64,000 bases of DNA, taken from a bacterium (GTDB lineage Bacteria > Bacillota > Clostridia > Lachnospirales > Lachnospiraceae). A model generated the notes under the pieces. It ran no database searches, was not told where the DNA came from, and saw only the letters and a program-made list of their open reading frames with translations. The DNA lies in the NCBI GenBank assembly GCA_023663725.1, contig JAMPGX010000014.1, forward strand, positions 1 to 64,000. The letters run 5' to 3'. How positions within the stretch are numbered: the stretch's first letter is position 1; each line of letters starts with the position of its first letter. The position numbers and the translations under genes were made by a program. Positions 8,981 through 18,100 of the stretch are shown here, piece after piece.

Positions 8981-9672
8981 GCGTCAATCCCTCCCATCAT
9001 ATCCAAAAAGATCTCCTCAAGACTCCGAGGGTTGTTGTCAGCTTTATTCCATGTTCCCATCTGCACACCCTTCTTCAAAATGATTCCCCTGTCACAGATT
9101 CGCTCAATGTCGCTCAGGATATGCGAGTTGATCAGTATCGTCCTGCCTGCCTCCCTCAGTCTCCCGATCAACTGGATCATCTCCAGGCGGCCCAGGGCGT
9201 CCAGCCCCGCGGTTGGCTCGTCTAGGATAAGCAGGTCGGGATTGCCCAGGAGCGCCTGCGCCAGAGCCAGTCTCTGCAGCATCCCCTTGGAGTAATTCCT
9301 CACTTTCGTTTTGCTGTTCTCCAGGCCCACGGTGTCCAAAAGCGCGGTTACTTCCGCCCTCATCCCCTGCTTCGGGAGCCTTGAGGTGATACACTTCTGG
9401 ATACCCGCGTAATAGCTCAGCACTTCAAAACCGGTGAGAAAAGGGGGAAAATATGGCGTCTCAGGTGAATAGCCGATATGAATACCCTCCTCAAGCTCGA
9501 TCTGTCCGCCGTCCATGTCCACTAATCCGAGTATCATTTTGATGGTAGTGGTCTTTCCGGCGCCGTTACTTCCCAGGAAAGCGAAGATTTCCCCCCTCTC
9601 CACGCGGAAGCTTAAGTTGTTCACAACGCATTTCTCTCTGTAGCATTTTGTCAGGTTGGTACATTGCAGCAT
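8977..9672 (-). CDS. ABC transporter ATP-binding protein
   Basis: A 231-residue ATPase of the CcmA/BcrA-type exporter group. Walker A is GSNGAGKTT, the signature is a variant YSKGMLQRLALA, and Walker B is LLILDEPTAGLD, followed by the switch histidine in NSHILSD. A longer frame begins at 9756, but the ATG at 9672 has AGGAGGA 8 bp before it and starts at the usual first beta strand. Its stop overlaps the permease-peptidase start by 4 bp, so the two form one transporter. A promoter and response-regulator-type repeats lie 70-120 bp upstream. Confidence 0.95.
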   Translation of the reverse strand: MLQCTNLTKCYREKCVVNNLSFRVERGEIFAFLGSNGAGKTTTIKMILGLVDMDGGQIELEEGIHIGYSPETPYFPPFLTGFEVLSYYAGIQKCITSRLPKQGMRAEVTALLDTVGLENSKTKVRNYSKGMLQRLALAQALLGNPDLLILDEPTAGLDALGRLEMIQLIGRLREAGRTILINSHILSDIERICDRGIILKKGVQMGTWNKADNNPRSLEEIFLDMMGGIDA

Positions 9673-9741
9673 CTGTATTCCTCCTCGAATTTCATTTTCT
9701 ATTATCCCTCCCCATATGCGGTCTGGGAGGATTCTGAATCT

Positions 9742-9796
9742 ATCATACGAGACCAACCTGAAATACAGTTAAGGGTAATCTTAAGATTAGCTTAAA
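9742..9796 (-). promoter_or_regulatory. Candidate response-regulator site and promoter for the ABC exporter
   Basis: On the minus strand three TTAAG/TTAA half-sites recur with about 11-bp spacing (9768-9796), the spacing typical of OmpR/PhoB regulators. A TATGAT -10-like hexamer follows at 9742-9747 with no good -35, as expected of an activated promoter. The distance to the ATPase start is about 70 bp. The link to the adjacent regulator is inferred. Confidence 0.4.
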
Positions 9797-9901
9797 TATA
9801 CGCTAAAAGAGCTGTTATTTCAGCAGATAGAACATCTACTGGAACAACAACCCTTTTTTAGTCAAATGCCTCACGGCAATGAGATTACGACACAGACACT
9901 A

Positions 9902-11395
9902 TCACTGCACCACCAGATTGGAGTAACCCATCAGGCTCTCGTCCACGGCCTGCGCTGCCTCGCGGCCCTCCCGGATGGCCCACACCACCAGAGACTGCCC
10001 TCTGTGCATATCGCCGGCCACGAATACATTCTCCACGCTGGTCTGATACTGTCCGGGCGCCGTCTTGATGTTGGTGCGCTCGTTCAGTTCCACGCCGAAG
10101 GCCTCCGCCACATACTGCTGGCTGCCCAGGAAGCCCGCGGCGATCAATACGATATCGGCCTCCAGCGTCTGCTCGCTGTCAGGAATCTCCCGCATGTTCA
10201 TGCGCCCGCTCTCCGGGTCCTTCTCCCAGGACAGCTTCACCACCTTCACCGCCTGCAGATTGCCCTCCTTGTCTTTCACAAACTCTTTTACGGTGGACTC
10301 GTAGATGCGGGGATCGTGACCGTACAGGGCGATGGCCTCCTCCTGTCCGTAGTCGGTCTTACAGACCTTAGCCCACTGAGGCCAGGGATTGTCCTGCGCC
10401 CTCCTGTCAGGGGCCTTGGGCATCATCTCAAGCTGTGTCACAGACTTCGCCCCATGGCGGATCGCCGTGCCCACACAGTCGTTGCCCGTGTCGCCGCCGC
10501 CGATGATGACAACCGCTTTTCCCTTGGTATCCACATACTTTTTGTCCACAAAATCCGAATCCAACAGGCTCTTCGTGTTGGCCTTGAGGAAGTCCACGGC
10601 AAAATAGATCCCCTTGGCGTCCCTGCCAGGAGCCTTGATGTCTCTGGGGTTGGACGCGCCGCAGGCCAACACGACCCTGTCGTAATCCTGAAGGAGCTTT
10701 GCCGCTTTCACATCCTTTCCCACATCCACACCGGTTCGGAAGACAATTCCCTCCTCCTCCATGATCTTAACCTTGCGGTCAATAATATGCTTCTCCAACT
10801 TCATATTGGGGATGCCGTACATCAGCAGGCCCCCGACCCTGTCCGAGCGCTCGAACACCGTGACGGAATGTCCCCTGCGGTTCAACTGATCCGCCGCCGC
10901 CAGCCCCGAGGGGCCGCTGCCAACGACCGCCACCTTCTTGCCGGTGCGCACCTTGGGCGGATTGGCCACAGCGTAGCCCTGCTCGTAGGCATACTCGATA
11001 ATGGCATACTCATTTTCCTTCGTGGCCACCGGTTCCCCGTTCAGGCCGCAGGTACACGCCGCCTCGCACAGAGCCGGACAGACTCTGGAGGTAAATTCCG
11101 GAAAGCTGCTGGTCTTCTTCAGGCGCTTGTAGGCCTGCTCCCAGTTGCCGTTGTACACCAGATCGTTCCACTCCGGAATCAGATTGTGCAGCGGGCAGCC
11201 GCTGGCCATGCCGCAGAGCATCATGCCCGACTGACAGAATGGAACGCCGCACTCCATACAGCGCGCTCCCTGCAGCTGTTGCTTCTCTCTGGGAAGATGC
11301 TCGTGAAACTCCCGAAAATGCTTGATTCTCTCCAGAGGCGCCTCCGCTTTGGACGTCTCCCTCTCATATTCCATAAAACCTGTTGGTTTTCCCAT
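9902..11395 (-). CDS. gltD: Glutamate synthase small (beta) subunit
   Basis: A 497-residue NADPH-dependent flavoprotein that feeds electrons to the large subunit for making glutamate from glutamine and 2-oxoglutarate. The N-terminal region has the two cysteine groups that bind [4Fe-4S] clusters (RCMECGVPFC and CPALCEAACTCG). The FAD site is VAVVGSGPSGLAAA, and a second Rossmann site, VIIGGGDTGNDC, binds NADPH. The ATG at 11395 is preferred over 11428 because AGGAGGAGGT lies about 10 bp upstream. The gene follows gltB by 29 bp in one operon. Length and motifs match the bacterial enzyme well. Confidence 0.97.
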   Translation of the reverse strand: MGKPTGFMEYERETSKAEAPLERIKHFREFHEHLPREKQQLQGARCMECGVPFCQSGMMLCGMASGCPLHNLIPEWNDLVYNGNWEQAYKRLKKTSSFPEFTSRVCPALCEAACTCGLNGEPVATKENEYAIIEYAYEQGYAVANPPKVRTGKKVAVVGSGPSGLAAADQLNRRGHSVTVFERSDRVGGLLMYGIPNMKLEKHIIDRKVKIMEEEGIVFRTGVDVGKDVKAAKLLQDYDRVVLACGASNPRDIKAPGRDAKGIYFAVDFLKANTKSLLDSDFVDKKYVDTKGKAVVIIGGGDTGNDCVGTAIRHGAKSVTQLEMMPKAPDRRAQDNPWPQWAKVCKTDYGQEEAIALYGHDPRIYESTVKEFVKDKEGNLQAVKVVKLSWEKDPESGRMNMREIPDSEQTLEADIVLIAAGFLGSQQYVAEAFGVELNERTNIKTAPGQYQTSVENVFVAGDMHRGQSLVVWAIREGREAAQAVDESLMGYSNLVVQ

Positions 11396-11424
11396 CTTCT
11401 TATGACCTCCTCCTGTTTGCGGCT

Positions 11425-14400
11425 TCACTTTCTCGTGTTGGCGTAAAATGCCTCAATCTGGGCCTGTTCCGCGCTGAGCCCCTTCTCCTCCATCTGCACG
11501 ATGGTCTTCAGCACTCTCTCGTAATCATGGGGAATGATCTTCTTAAACTTCGGCAGATATTCTCCGAAGCGCTCCAGCACCTCCCTGCCCTTGGCCGAGC
11601 CCGTCATGGCCACATGTTCCTTGATCATCTCCTTCAGCTCCTGCACATCATATTTGGAGGTGATCTCGTAGGAGGATACCATCTCCTTGTTCAGCCTCTT
11701 ATACAGATCATTGCCCTCGTCCAGCACATAGGCCACGCCACCGCTCATACCCGCAGCAAAGTTCTTGCCGGTGCGCCCCAGCACCACCACACAGCCGCCG
11801 GTCATATACTCACAGCCGTGGTCGCCCACGCCCTCCACCACGGCCCTGGCTCCGGAGTTGCGCACGCAAAAGCGCTCTCCCGCCACACCGTTGATGAATG
11901 CCTTGCCGCTGGTAGCGCCATACAGCGCCACATTGCCGATGATGATATTCTCCTCCGCTTTGAAGCGGCTTCCCTTGGGCGGATAGACCACCAGCTTACC
12001 GCCTGACAGTCCCTTGCCAAAGTAGTCGTTGGAATCTCCCACCAGCTCCAGCGTCAGACCGCGAGGGATAAACGCGCCAAATGACTGGCCCCCTGCGCCA
12101 TGGCACAGCACATGATAGGTATCCTCCTCCAACGCATCCCCGAATCTGCGGGTGATCTCACTGCCCAGGATCGTGCCAAAGGTCCGATCCGTGTTGCCCA
12201 CATCCACTTGAAAGCTTCGTTTCTGTCCCGCCCCCAGCGCCTTGGGGAGCTGTTTTAACAGCACCTTCTCATCCAGAGTTTTCTCCAGTTCAAAGTCATA
12301 CACCTGCGCGGGGTCAAAGGTCGCCTTGCCCTTGAGACCCACATAGGGATTGTTCAGAATCTGAGACAAGTCAATCTCCTGCTGTCGCGGGGTCAGATGC
12401 TCCTTCACTCTCAACAGATCCGTGCGTCCTACCAGCTCATCCACGGTCTTTACTCCCAGCCGAGCCATATATTCCCTCAGCTCCTGGGCGATAAAGCGCA
12501 TGAAGTTCTCCACATACTCCGGCTTGCCCTTGAAATTCCTGCGCAGCTCCGGATTCTGCGTGGCCACTCCCACAGGACAGGTGTCCAGATTGCAGACCCG
12601 CATCATGACGCATCCCATGGTGACCAGCGGAGCGGTGGCAAAGCCGAATTCCTCGGCCCCCAATATAGCCGCAATCGCCACATCCCTGCCGCTCATCAGC
12701 TTGCCGTCGGTCTCAATGCGCACCTTACCGCGCAGACCGTTCATGATCAAGGTCTGGTGCGTCTCCGCCAGACCCAGCTCCCAGGGCAGACCCGCATTGT
12801 GAATGGAGCTTCTGGGCGCCGCGCCGGTGCCGCCGTCATAGCCGGACACCAGGATCACCTGCGCGCCCGCCTTGGCCACGCCTGCCGCCACTGTTCCCAC
12901 TCCCGCCTCGGACACCAGCTTAACCGATATCCTGGCCTGGGTATTGGAATTCTTCAGATCATAGATCAGCTGCGCCAGATCTTCTATAGAGTAGATGTCG
13001 TGGTGCGGCGGCGGAGAGATCAGCGACACGCCGGGCGTGGAATGTCTGGTCTTCGCAATCCAGGGATAGACCTTGCCGCCGGGCAGATGTCCGCCCTCGC
13101 CGGGCTTGGCACCCTGGGCCATCTTGATCTGAATCTCCTGAGCGCTGACCAGATAGCGACTGGTCACGCCAAATCGCCCGCTGGCCACCTGCTTGATGGC
13201 TGAGCAGCGGTTCAGGCCGTCCGGCCCCACTGTAAGCCGCTCTGAGTCCTCGCCCCCCTCACCGGAATTGCTCTTGCCATGGAGACGGTTCATGGCGATG
13301 GCCATGGTCTCATGCGCCTCCTTGGAGATGGAGCCGTAGGACATAGCCCCTGTCTTAAAGCGGGTCACAATGCTCTCCACCGGCTCCACGGCGTCGATGG
13401 AGATACCTTTTTTCGGGTAGACAAAGTCCATCAGCCCACGCAGGTTCCTCACTGCTTCCTCATCATTCACCAGGGCAGTGTACTGCTTAAACAGCTCATA
13501 GTTCCCCGTTCTGGTGGACTCCTGCAGCAGATGAATGGTGGCCGGATTGTACAGATGCTCCTCGCCGCCGCTGCGCAGCTTGTGATGCCCCGGGCTGTCC
13601 AGCGTCAGGTCATTGTCGAGCCCCAGAGGGTCAAATGCCTTGGAGTGCAGGCTGTCTATGTCTCTCTCGATATCCTTGAGGGTGATGCCACCCACCCGGC
13701 TCACTGTGCCGGCAAAATATTTATCAATCACACTGGCGTCTATGCCGATGGCCTCAAAGATCTTGGAGCCCTGATAGGACTGTATCGTACTGATGCCCAT
13801 CTTGGAGGCAATCTTGACGATACCGTGCAACACCGCATTATTGTAGTCATCCACCGCCGCATAGTAGTCCTTATCGAGCATATTTTTGTCGATAAGCTCC
13901 CGTATGGACTCCTGGGCCAGATAGGGATTGATGGCGCAGGCTCCATAGCCCAACAGCGTGGCAAAGTGATGTACCTCGCGGGGTTCGCCGGACTCCAGAA
14001 TCAGCGCCACGCGGGTGCGCTTCTTCGTACGCACCAGATATTGGTTGAGCGCCGATACCGCCAACAGCGAGGGGATCGCCACATGGTTCTCGTCCACGCC
14101 CCTGTCGGAGAGGATCAGCACGTTGGCCCCATCGCGGTAAGCCCTGTCCGCCTCCACATACAACCTGTCGATGGCCCGCTCCAGACTGGTATTCTTATAG
14201 TAGGTGATCGGAACCACCTCCACCTGGAAGCCCTCCACCTTCATGTTGCGAATCTTCAATAGATCCGTGGTGGTCAATATCGGATTGTTCACCTTCAGCA
14301 CCTTGCAGTTCTCCGGCGATTCCTGCAACAGATTGCCCTCCGTGCCGATATACACCGTGGTGGACGTCACAATCTCCTCCCGAATAGCGTCGATGGGCGG

Positions 14401-15972
14401 ATTGGTCACCTGAGCGAACAGCTGCTTGAAGTAATGGAAAAGGGGATGATAGGTCCTGCTCAGCACCGGCAGCGGCGTGTCCACTCCCATGGCGGCAATG
14501 GCCTCGCCGCCATTTTGGGCCATAGGCAGGATACTGGTTTTCAGCTCATCGTAGGTATATCCAAAAGCCTTCTGTATCCGCTGTCTCTCCTCGTCCGTAT
14601 ATTCCGGCACCCTCTGGTTGGGGATGCGCAGATCGTGCAGCTCCACCAGATTGCTGTCCAGCCACTCGCCATAGGGCTGGCGGGAGGCGTAGCTCTCCTT
14701 GAGCTGTTCATCGTCGATGACCTCCCCTCTGACGGTATCCACCAGCAGCATCTTGCCCGGACGCAGGCGGTCCTTGCGTCTGATCTTGGAGGGCTCCACA
14801 TCCAACACGCCCACCTCGGAGGACAGAATCAATTGATCATCGTCCGTGATCATATAACGGGAAGGGCGCAGACCGTTGCGATCCAGCACCGCCCCCATCA
14901 CGTCCCCGTCGGAGAAGAGGATGGAAGCCGGCCCGTCCCAGGGCTCCATCATCGTGGCATAATACTGATAGAAATCTCTCTTGCTCTGGGACATGGCCCG
15001 ATTGTTAGCCCAGGGCTCTGGGATGGCAATCATCACCGCCAGCGGCAGCTCCATGCCGCTCATCACCAGGAACTCCAGCGTGTTGTCCAGCATGGCGGAG
15101 TCGGAGCCGGTCTTGTTGATCGCAGGCAGCACCTTGTGGAGCCGTCCCGCCAGGTGTTCGGAGGACATATTTTCCTCTCTGGCCAACATTTTATCCGCAT
15201 TGCCCCGAATCGTGTTGATCTCCCCGTTATGTACGATAAAGCGGTTGGGATGAGCCCTCTCCCAGCTGGGGTTGGTGTTGGTGGAAAAACGGGAGTGAAC
15301 CATGGCGATGGCTGACTCGTAGTCCGGACTCTGGAGATCCGCGAAGAAAGTCCGCAGCTGCCCCACCAGGAACATTCCCTTGTAGACGATGGTGCGGCTG
15401 GACAGGGATACCACATAGGTGTCCTCCGTGGACTGTTCAAACACGCGGCGGGCGATGTAGAGTCTGCGGTCAAAGGGCAGACCCTTCTCCACGTCCGCGG
15501 GCTTTTCCACGAAGGCCTGCATGATGCAGGGCATACATTCCACGGCCTTGTGTCCCAGCACATTGGGATAAGTCGGCACCTCTCTCCAGCCCAGGAACTT
15601 AAGCCCCTCCTTCTCTATGATGACCTCGAACATCTTTTTCGCCTGATTGCGGCGCAGCTCCTCCCAGGGAAAGAAGAACATACCTACGCCGTACTCTCTT
15701 TCTTCGCCGATAGAGATGTCGAGGGCCTTGGTCACTCTCTTAAAAAATTTGTGTGGCACTTGAGTTAAGATGCCCACGCCGTCTCCGGTCTTGCCCTCCG
15801 CGTCCTTGCCGGCTCTGTGCTCCAGGTTCTCCACGATCTTCAGGGCGTTCTCGACCGTGGCGTGGCTCTTGTCGCCCTTTATGTTCACGCAGGCGCCAAT
15901 GCCGCAGTTGTCATGCTCAAATTCCTCGCGGTATAGGGGGGCCTTGGGAAGCGGGTTATTTACGTCAAACAT
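11425..15972 (-). CDS. gltB: Glutamate synthase large (alpha) subunit
   Basis: A 1515-residue enzyme with the usual four parts. The N-terminal glutaminase has its nucleophile at Cys23 in CGIGACVN, after a short propeptide. A central linker domain follows, then an FMN and 3Fe-4S synthase barrel (CNLDTCPVG cysteines), and a C-terminal beta-helix domain rich in glycine. An open frame extends to 16272, but its extra 100 residues are translated repeat DNA. The ATG at 15972 has AAAGGAGA 10 bp upstream and places the catalytic cysteine correctly. It is translated before gltD. The leader contains two structured elements (16030-16421) that could affect expression. Confidence 0.97.
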   Translation of the reverse strand: MFDVNNPLPKAPLYREEFEHDNCGIGACVNIKGDKSHATVENALKIVENLEHRAGKDAEGKTGDGVGILTQVPHKFFKRVTKALDISIGEEREYGVGMFFFPWEELRRNQAKKMFEVIIEKEGLKFLGWREVPTYPNVLGHKAVECMPCIMQAFVEKPADVEKGLPFDRRLYIARRVFEQSTEDTYVVSLSSRTIVYKGMFLVGQLRTFFADLQSPDYESAIAMVHSRFSTNTNPSWERAHPNRFIVHNGEINTIRGNADKMLAREENMSSEHLAGRLHKVLPAINKTGSDSAMLDNTLEFLVMSGMELPLAVMIAIPEPWANNRAMSQSKRDFYQYYATMMEPWDGPASILFSDGDVMGAVLDRNGLRPSRYMITDDDQLILSSEVGVLDVEPSKIRRKDRLRPGKMLLVDTVRGEVIDDEQLKESYASRQPYGEWLDSNLVELHDLRIPNQRVPEYTDEERQRIQKAFGYTYDELKTSILPMAQNGGEAIAAMGVDTPLPVLSRTYHPLFHYFKQLFAQVTNPPIDAIREEIVTSTTVYIGTEGNLLQESPENCKVLKVNNPILTTTDLLKIRNMKVEGFQVEVVPITYYKNTSLERAIDRLYVEADRAYRDGANVLILSDRGVDENHVAIPSLLAVSALNQYLVRTKKRTRVALILESGEPREVHHFATLLGYGACAINPYLAQESIRELIDKNMLDKDYYAAVDDYNNAVLHGIVKIASKMGISTIQSYQGSKIFEAIGIDASVIDKYFAGTVSRVGGITLKDIERDIDSLHSKAFDPLGLDNDLTLDSPGHHKLRSGGEEHLYNPATIHLLQESTRTGNYELFKQYTALVNDEEAVRNLRGLMDFVYPKKGISIDAVEPVESIVTRFKTGAMSYGSISKEAHETMAIAMNRLHGKSNSGEGGEDSERLTVGPDGLNRCSAIKQVASGRFGVTSRYLVSAQEIQIKMAQGAKPGEGGHLPGGKVYPWIAKTRHSTPGVSLISPPPHHDIYSIEDLAQLIYDLKNSNTQARISVKLVSEAGVGTVAAGVAKAGAQVILVSGYDGGTGAAPRSSIHNAGLPWELGLAETHQTLIMNGLRGKVRIETDGKLMSGRDVAIAAILGAEEFGFATAPLVTMGCVMMRVCNLDTCPVGVATQNPELRRNFKGKPEYVENFMRFIAQELREYMARLGVKTVDELVGRTDLLRVKEHLTPRQQEIDLSQILNNPYVGLKGKATFDPAQVYDFELEKTLDEKVLLKQLPKALGAGQKRSFQVDVGNTDRTFGTILGSEITRRFGDALEEDTYHVLCHGAGGQSFGAFIPRGLTLELVGDSNDYFGKGLSGGKLVVYPPKGSRFKAEENIIIGNVALYGATSGKAFINGVAGERFCVRNSGARAVVEGVGDHGCEYMTGGCVVVLGRTGKNFAAGMSGGVAYVLDEGNDLYKRLNKEMVSSYEITSKYDVQELKEMIKEHVAMTGSAKGREVLERFGEYLPKFKKIIPHDYERVLKTIVQMEEKGLSAEQAQIEAFYANTRK

Positions 15973-16029
15973 TAATGATGTCTCCTTTCTGGGTAGGGGA
16001 TTGCACAATTTGGTTACTATGCAAGTGTC

Positions 16030-16179
16030 ATTGTGCACATTGTATATTCCAACGCAGGCGCGCTCTCGCTCCGTTCTCACTGTAACGGTACTAAGCTCGT
16101 GCCGAATGAATTCGGCAAACCTCGCTAAGTACCGACAGTTCGAAAGGGCACTGCTTTTGGAATATACAATGTACACAAT
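16030..16179. repeat. Nested stem-loop element 1 in the gltB leader
   Basis: Outer arms 16030-16052 and 16157-16179 are inverted repeats matching at 22 of 23 positions. An inner stem pairs about 16080-16095 with 16123-16138. The core GCCGAATGAATTCGGC (16101-16116) is a perfect hairpin. The core and its GAGGTTTG flank recur in element 2 in the opposite orientation. No transposase-like coding sequence is inside, so it is MITE-like or a structured RNA. Confidence 0.7.
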
Positions 16180-16280
16180 TCGGTACTGGCAGTAAACAGT
16201 TTTGCAAACACTTATATTTAGGTTCTTTAGGTGATTGCATAACCCAGTTGCAATGCTAGTGTCATTGTGCAAGACAGCTT

Positions 16281-16421
16281 TGGGTAGGCAATTGTTCCTG
16301 GTAGGACCGTTTGAACACGTCGTTGCTTAGCGAGGTTTGCCGAATTTATTCGGCCGAGCTTAGCAACGCAACGTGTTCAACCGAGCGAGAGCGCGTCCGG
16401 ACAGGAATAATTACCTGCCCA
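16281..16421. repeat. Nested stem-loop element 2 in the gltB leader
   Basis: Outer arms 16281-16300 and 16402-16421 pair at 17 of 20 positions, more with G-T wobble. An inner stem pairs 16311-16330 with 16359-16380, and the core GCCGAATTTATTCGGC is at 16339-16354. It shares its core and the GAGCGAGAGCGCG box with element 1, inverted, but the outer arms are unrelated in sequence. A 14-bp direct repeat, AGTGTCATTGTGCA, occurs at 16024-16037 and again at 16258-16271. Confidence 0.7.
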
Positions 16422-16466
16422 AAGCGTCCCCTTGCCGATTCCCATAATTATTAGCCGCTCGCATAC

Positions 16467-16505
16467 AAAAAGCCGCAATGGGGCCTTTATGCACCTCATT
16501 GCGAC
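16467..16505 (-). terminator. Rho-independent terminator after the HAD-CPBP gene
   Basis: On the minus strand a GTCGCAATGAGG arm pairs with CCCCATTGCGGC at about 10 of 12 positions, with a short loop, and is followed by five T. It lies about 70 bp after the HAD-CPBP stop codon and so separates that operon from gltB. Confidence 0.7.
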
Positions 16506-16573
16506 TTACTTATAGGATACTATACAACATTTTTTCCGGTCTGTAAATAAAAACTTTTTGCAGAGTTGTCAGA

Positions 16574-18097
16574 TTATTCGACAACTGGGCCTTTTATCTT
16601 TCTTTTGACAGAATTCAGCAGATAGAGGCCCAGAATTACGGCGGATATTAGTGCAATAGCTGCGGGCCAGGTATAGAGGAGGGTGTCCGTGATGGGGGTG
16701 TAGCGTAGCATGTAGGCCAGGATGTTGGCCAGCATATGTATAAGCACCGGCCAGAGGAAGCTGCCAAAGTACTCGTACAGGTATGCGATCAGCAGGCCCA
16801 TGAGGAATCCATAGGCGCCCTGCACCGGATTCAGATGGTATAGACCGAACAGCAGGGAGGACACTGGCATGGCGACGGTCAGTCCGCAGCTCTTTTTCAG
16901 CTCATGGTACAGGATACCGCGAAAGAGCAGTTCCTCCGCCAGAGGGGTGATAATTCCATAGCAGAGCAGGCCCACCGCCAGGGACGCGGAGAACTGGCTC
17001 TGGGCCACCGCGCGGTACGCGGCGGAGCCGCCGGTAATTCCGGACAGGTCAAAGAGCAGATTGAGGCCCAGCACAGCGCAGCAGCTGATAAGCAGCGCGG
17101 CGATGTAACGCCAGGGGCGCTCTCTGCGCAGATGGCTGAGCGCCATGCGTCTTCTGGCCTCGCGGAGTGCGGGCAGAGCCAGGCGCAGCAGGCTAAGGCC
17201 CGCCGCAGCATAGGAGATGGCGCTCACGATACTCTTCAGATTGCCTGTATAGCCCAGTTCTCCGGTGACGCTGTCTCGGCAGTAGAGGATAGGCCACAGC
17301 GCCTGCGGCACATAGGGCTCTGCCACCGCCGCCAGGTATAGCGCTGCGAAGGATACCGCCTGCCGAACCAGCATAAACAACAGAAAGGGAAGCAGCATGG
17401 ACCGTACTGTCATCCCCCTTGTCGGCCGCAGCTCGCACAGTTCTCTCAGCAGCAGCTCATGGAGCTCCTCCACGCTTTCCACAATATAGTCCGCGTGGGC
17501 CTCCTTGAGCTCCTCCATACCGCCGTAGCCATAGGTGACGCCGATACTCTCCACGTTCATGGCGCGGGCGCCCTCCATGTCAAAGCGGCGGTCGCCGATC
17601 ATATAGACCTCCTGGCAAATGATGGGCCTGTCCCCGAAGAGCTGGCGCAGGGCTTCCTGCACCACCTGATCCTTGCTGACCCTCCTGCCGTCCAACTCGC
17701 TGCCCACCACCGCCTGAAAATACTGCCTGATGTCAAAGTGCTCCAGGATTTTCTCCACAAATACTGTGGGCTTGCTGGAGGCCACCGCCAGCTGGAAGTC
17801 CTTATTTTTCAGATCTCTGAGCATATCCGCTATGCCGGGATAGATCTCATTCTCATACAGGCCCGTCGTGCTGAAGCGCTCCCTGTATTTTTCTATAGCC
17901 CTGTCCGCCTGTTCCCCGTCCATGCCGTAGAACTCCATGAAGCTGTCTTTCAGCGGGGGACCGATAAAGGGCTCCAGCTTATCGAGGTCCGGCTCTTCTA
18001 TGCCAAAATCGCGCAGCGCATACTGCACGCAGGTGGTGATGCCCACCTTGGGGTCGGTCAAAGTGCCGTCCAGGTCAAATAGTAAGTATTTTTTCAT
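16574..18097 (-). CDS. HAD phosphatase fused to a CPBP (CAAX-type) membrane protease
   Basis: A 507-residue two-domain protein. Residues 1-220 form a HAD hydrolase of the phosphoglycolate phosphatase/PpaX type, with DLDGTLTD (Asp8, Asp10), SSKP and the MIGDRRFD acidic motif. Residues 230-500 form a membrane domain with the CPBP glutamyl-protease motifs: EELLFRG (Glu388, Glu389, Arg393), FGLYH (His421) and HMLAN (His454, Asn458). The cytosolic phosphatase may release phosphate from a nucleotide or sugar phosphate, and the membrane part may cleave peptides or act as an immunity-type protein. The two domains normally occur as separate proteins. The start lies 3 bp after the GreA-like stop, so it is the last gene of that operon. 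Confidence 0.88.
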   Translation of the reverse strand: MKKYLLFDLDGTLTDPKVGITTCVQYALRDFGIEEPDLDKLEPFIGPPLKDSFMEFYGMDGEQADRAIEKYRERFSTTGLYENEIYPGIADMLRDLKNKDFQLAVASSKPTVFVEKILEHFDIRQYFQAVVGSELDGRRVSKDQVVQEALRQLFGDRPIICQEVYMIGDRRFDMEGARAMNVESIGVTYGYGGMEELKEAHADYIVESVEELHELLLRELCELRPTRGMTVRSMLLPFLLFMLVRQAVSFAALYLAAVAEPYVPQALWPILYCRDSVTGELGYTGNLKSIVSAISYAAAGLSLLRLALPALREARRRMALSHLRRERPWRYIAALLISCCAVLGLNLLFDLSGITGGSAAYRAVAQSQFSASLAVGLLCYGIITPLAEELLFRGILYHELKKSCGLTVAMPVSSLLFGLYHLNPVQGAYGFLMGLLIAYLYEYFGSFLWPVLIHMLANILAYMLRYTPITDTLLYTWPAAIALISAVILGLYLLNSVKRKIKGPVVE

Positions 18098-18100
18098 CTG

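Noticed and set aside
9866-11446. Long plus-strand frame of 526 residues opposite gltD
   Set aside because: It is histidine- and leucine-rich low-information translation of the antisense strand of a conserved gene, without RBS or family motifs.
15973-16272. Upstream extension of gltB by 100 residues with a repeated HNDT-like peptide
   Set aside because: It translates the stem-loop repeat DNA and the 14-bp direct repeat, lacks a ribosome site, and would bury the catalytic cysteine far from the N terminus.
16030-16421. Glutamine- or glutamate-type riboswitch upstream of gltB
   Set aside because: The structure is two inverted copies of one repeat and shows no conserved aptamer core that I recognise.
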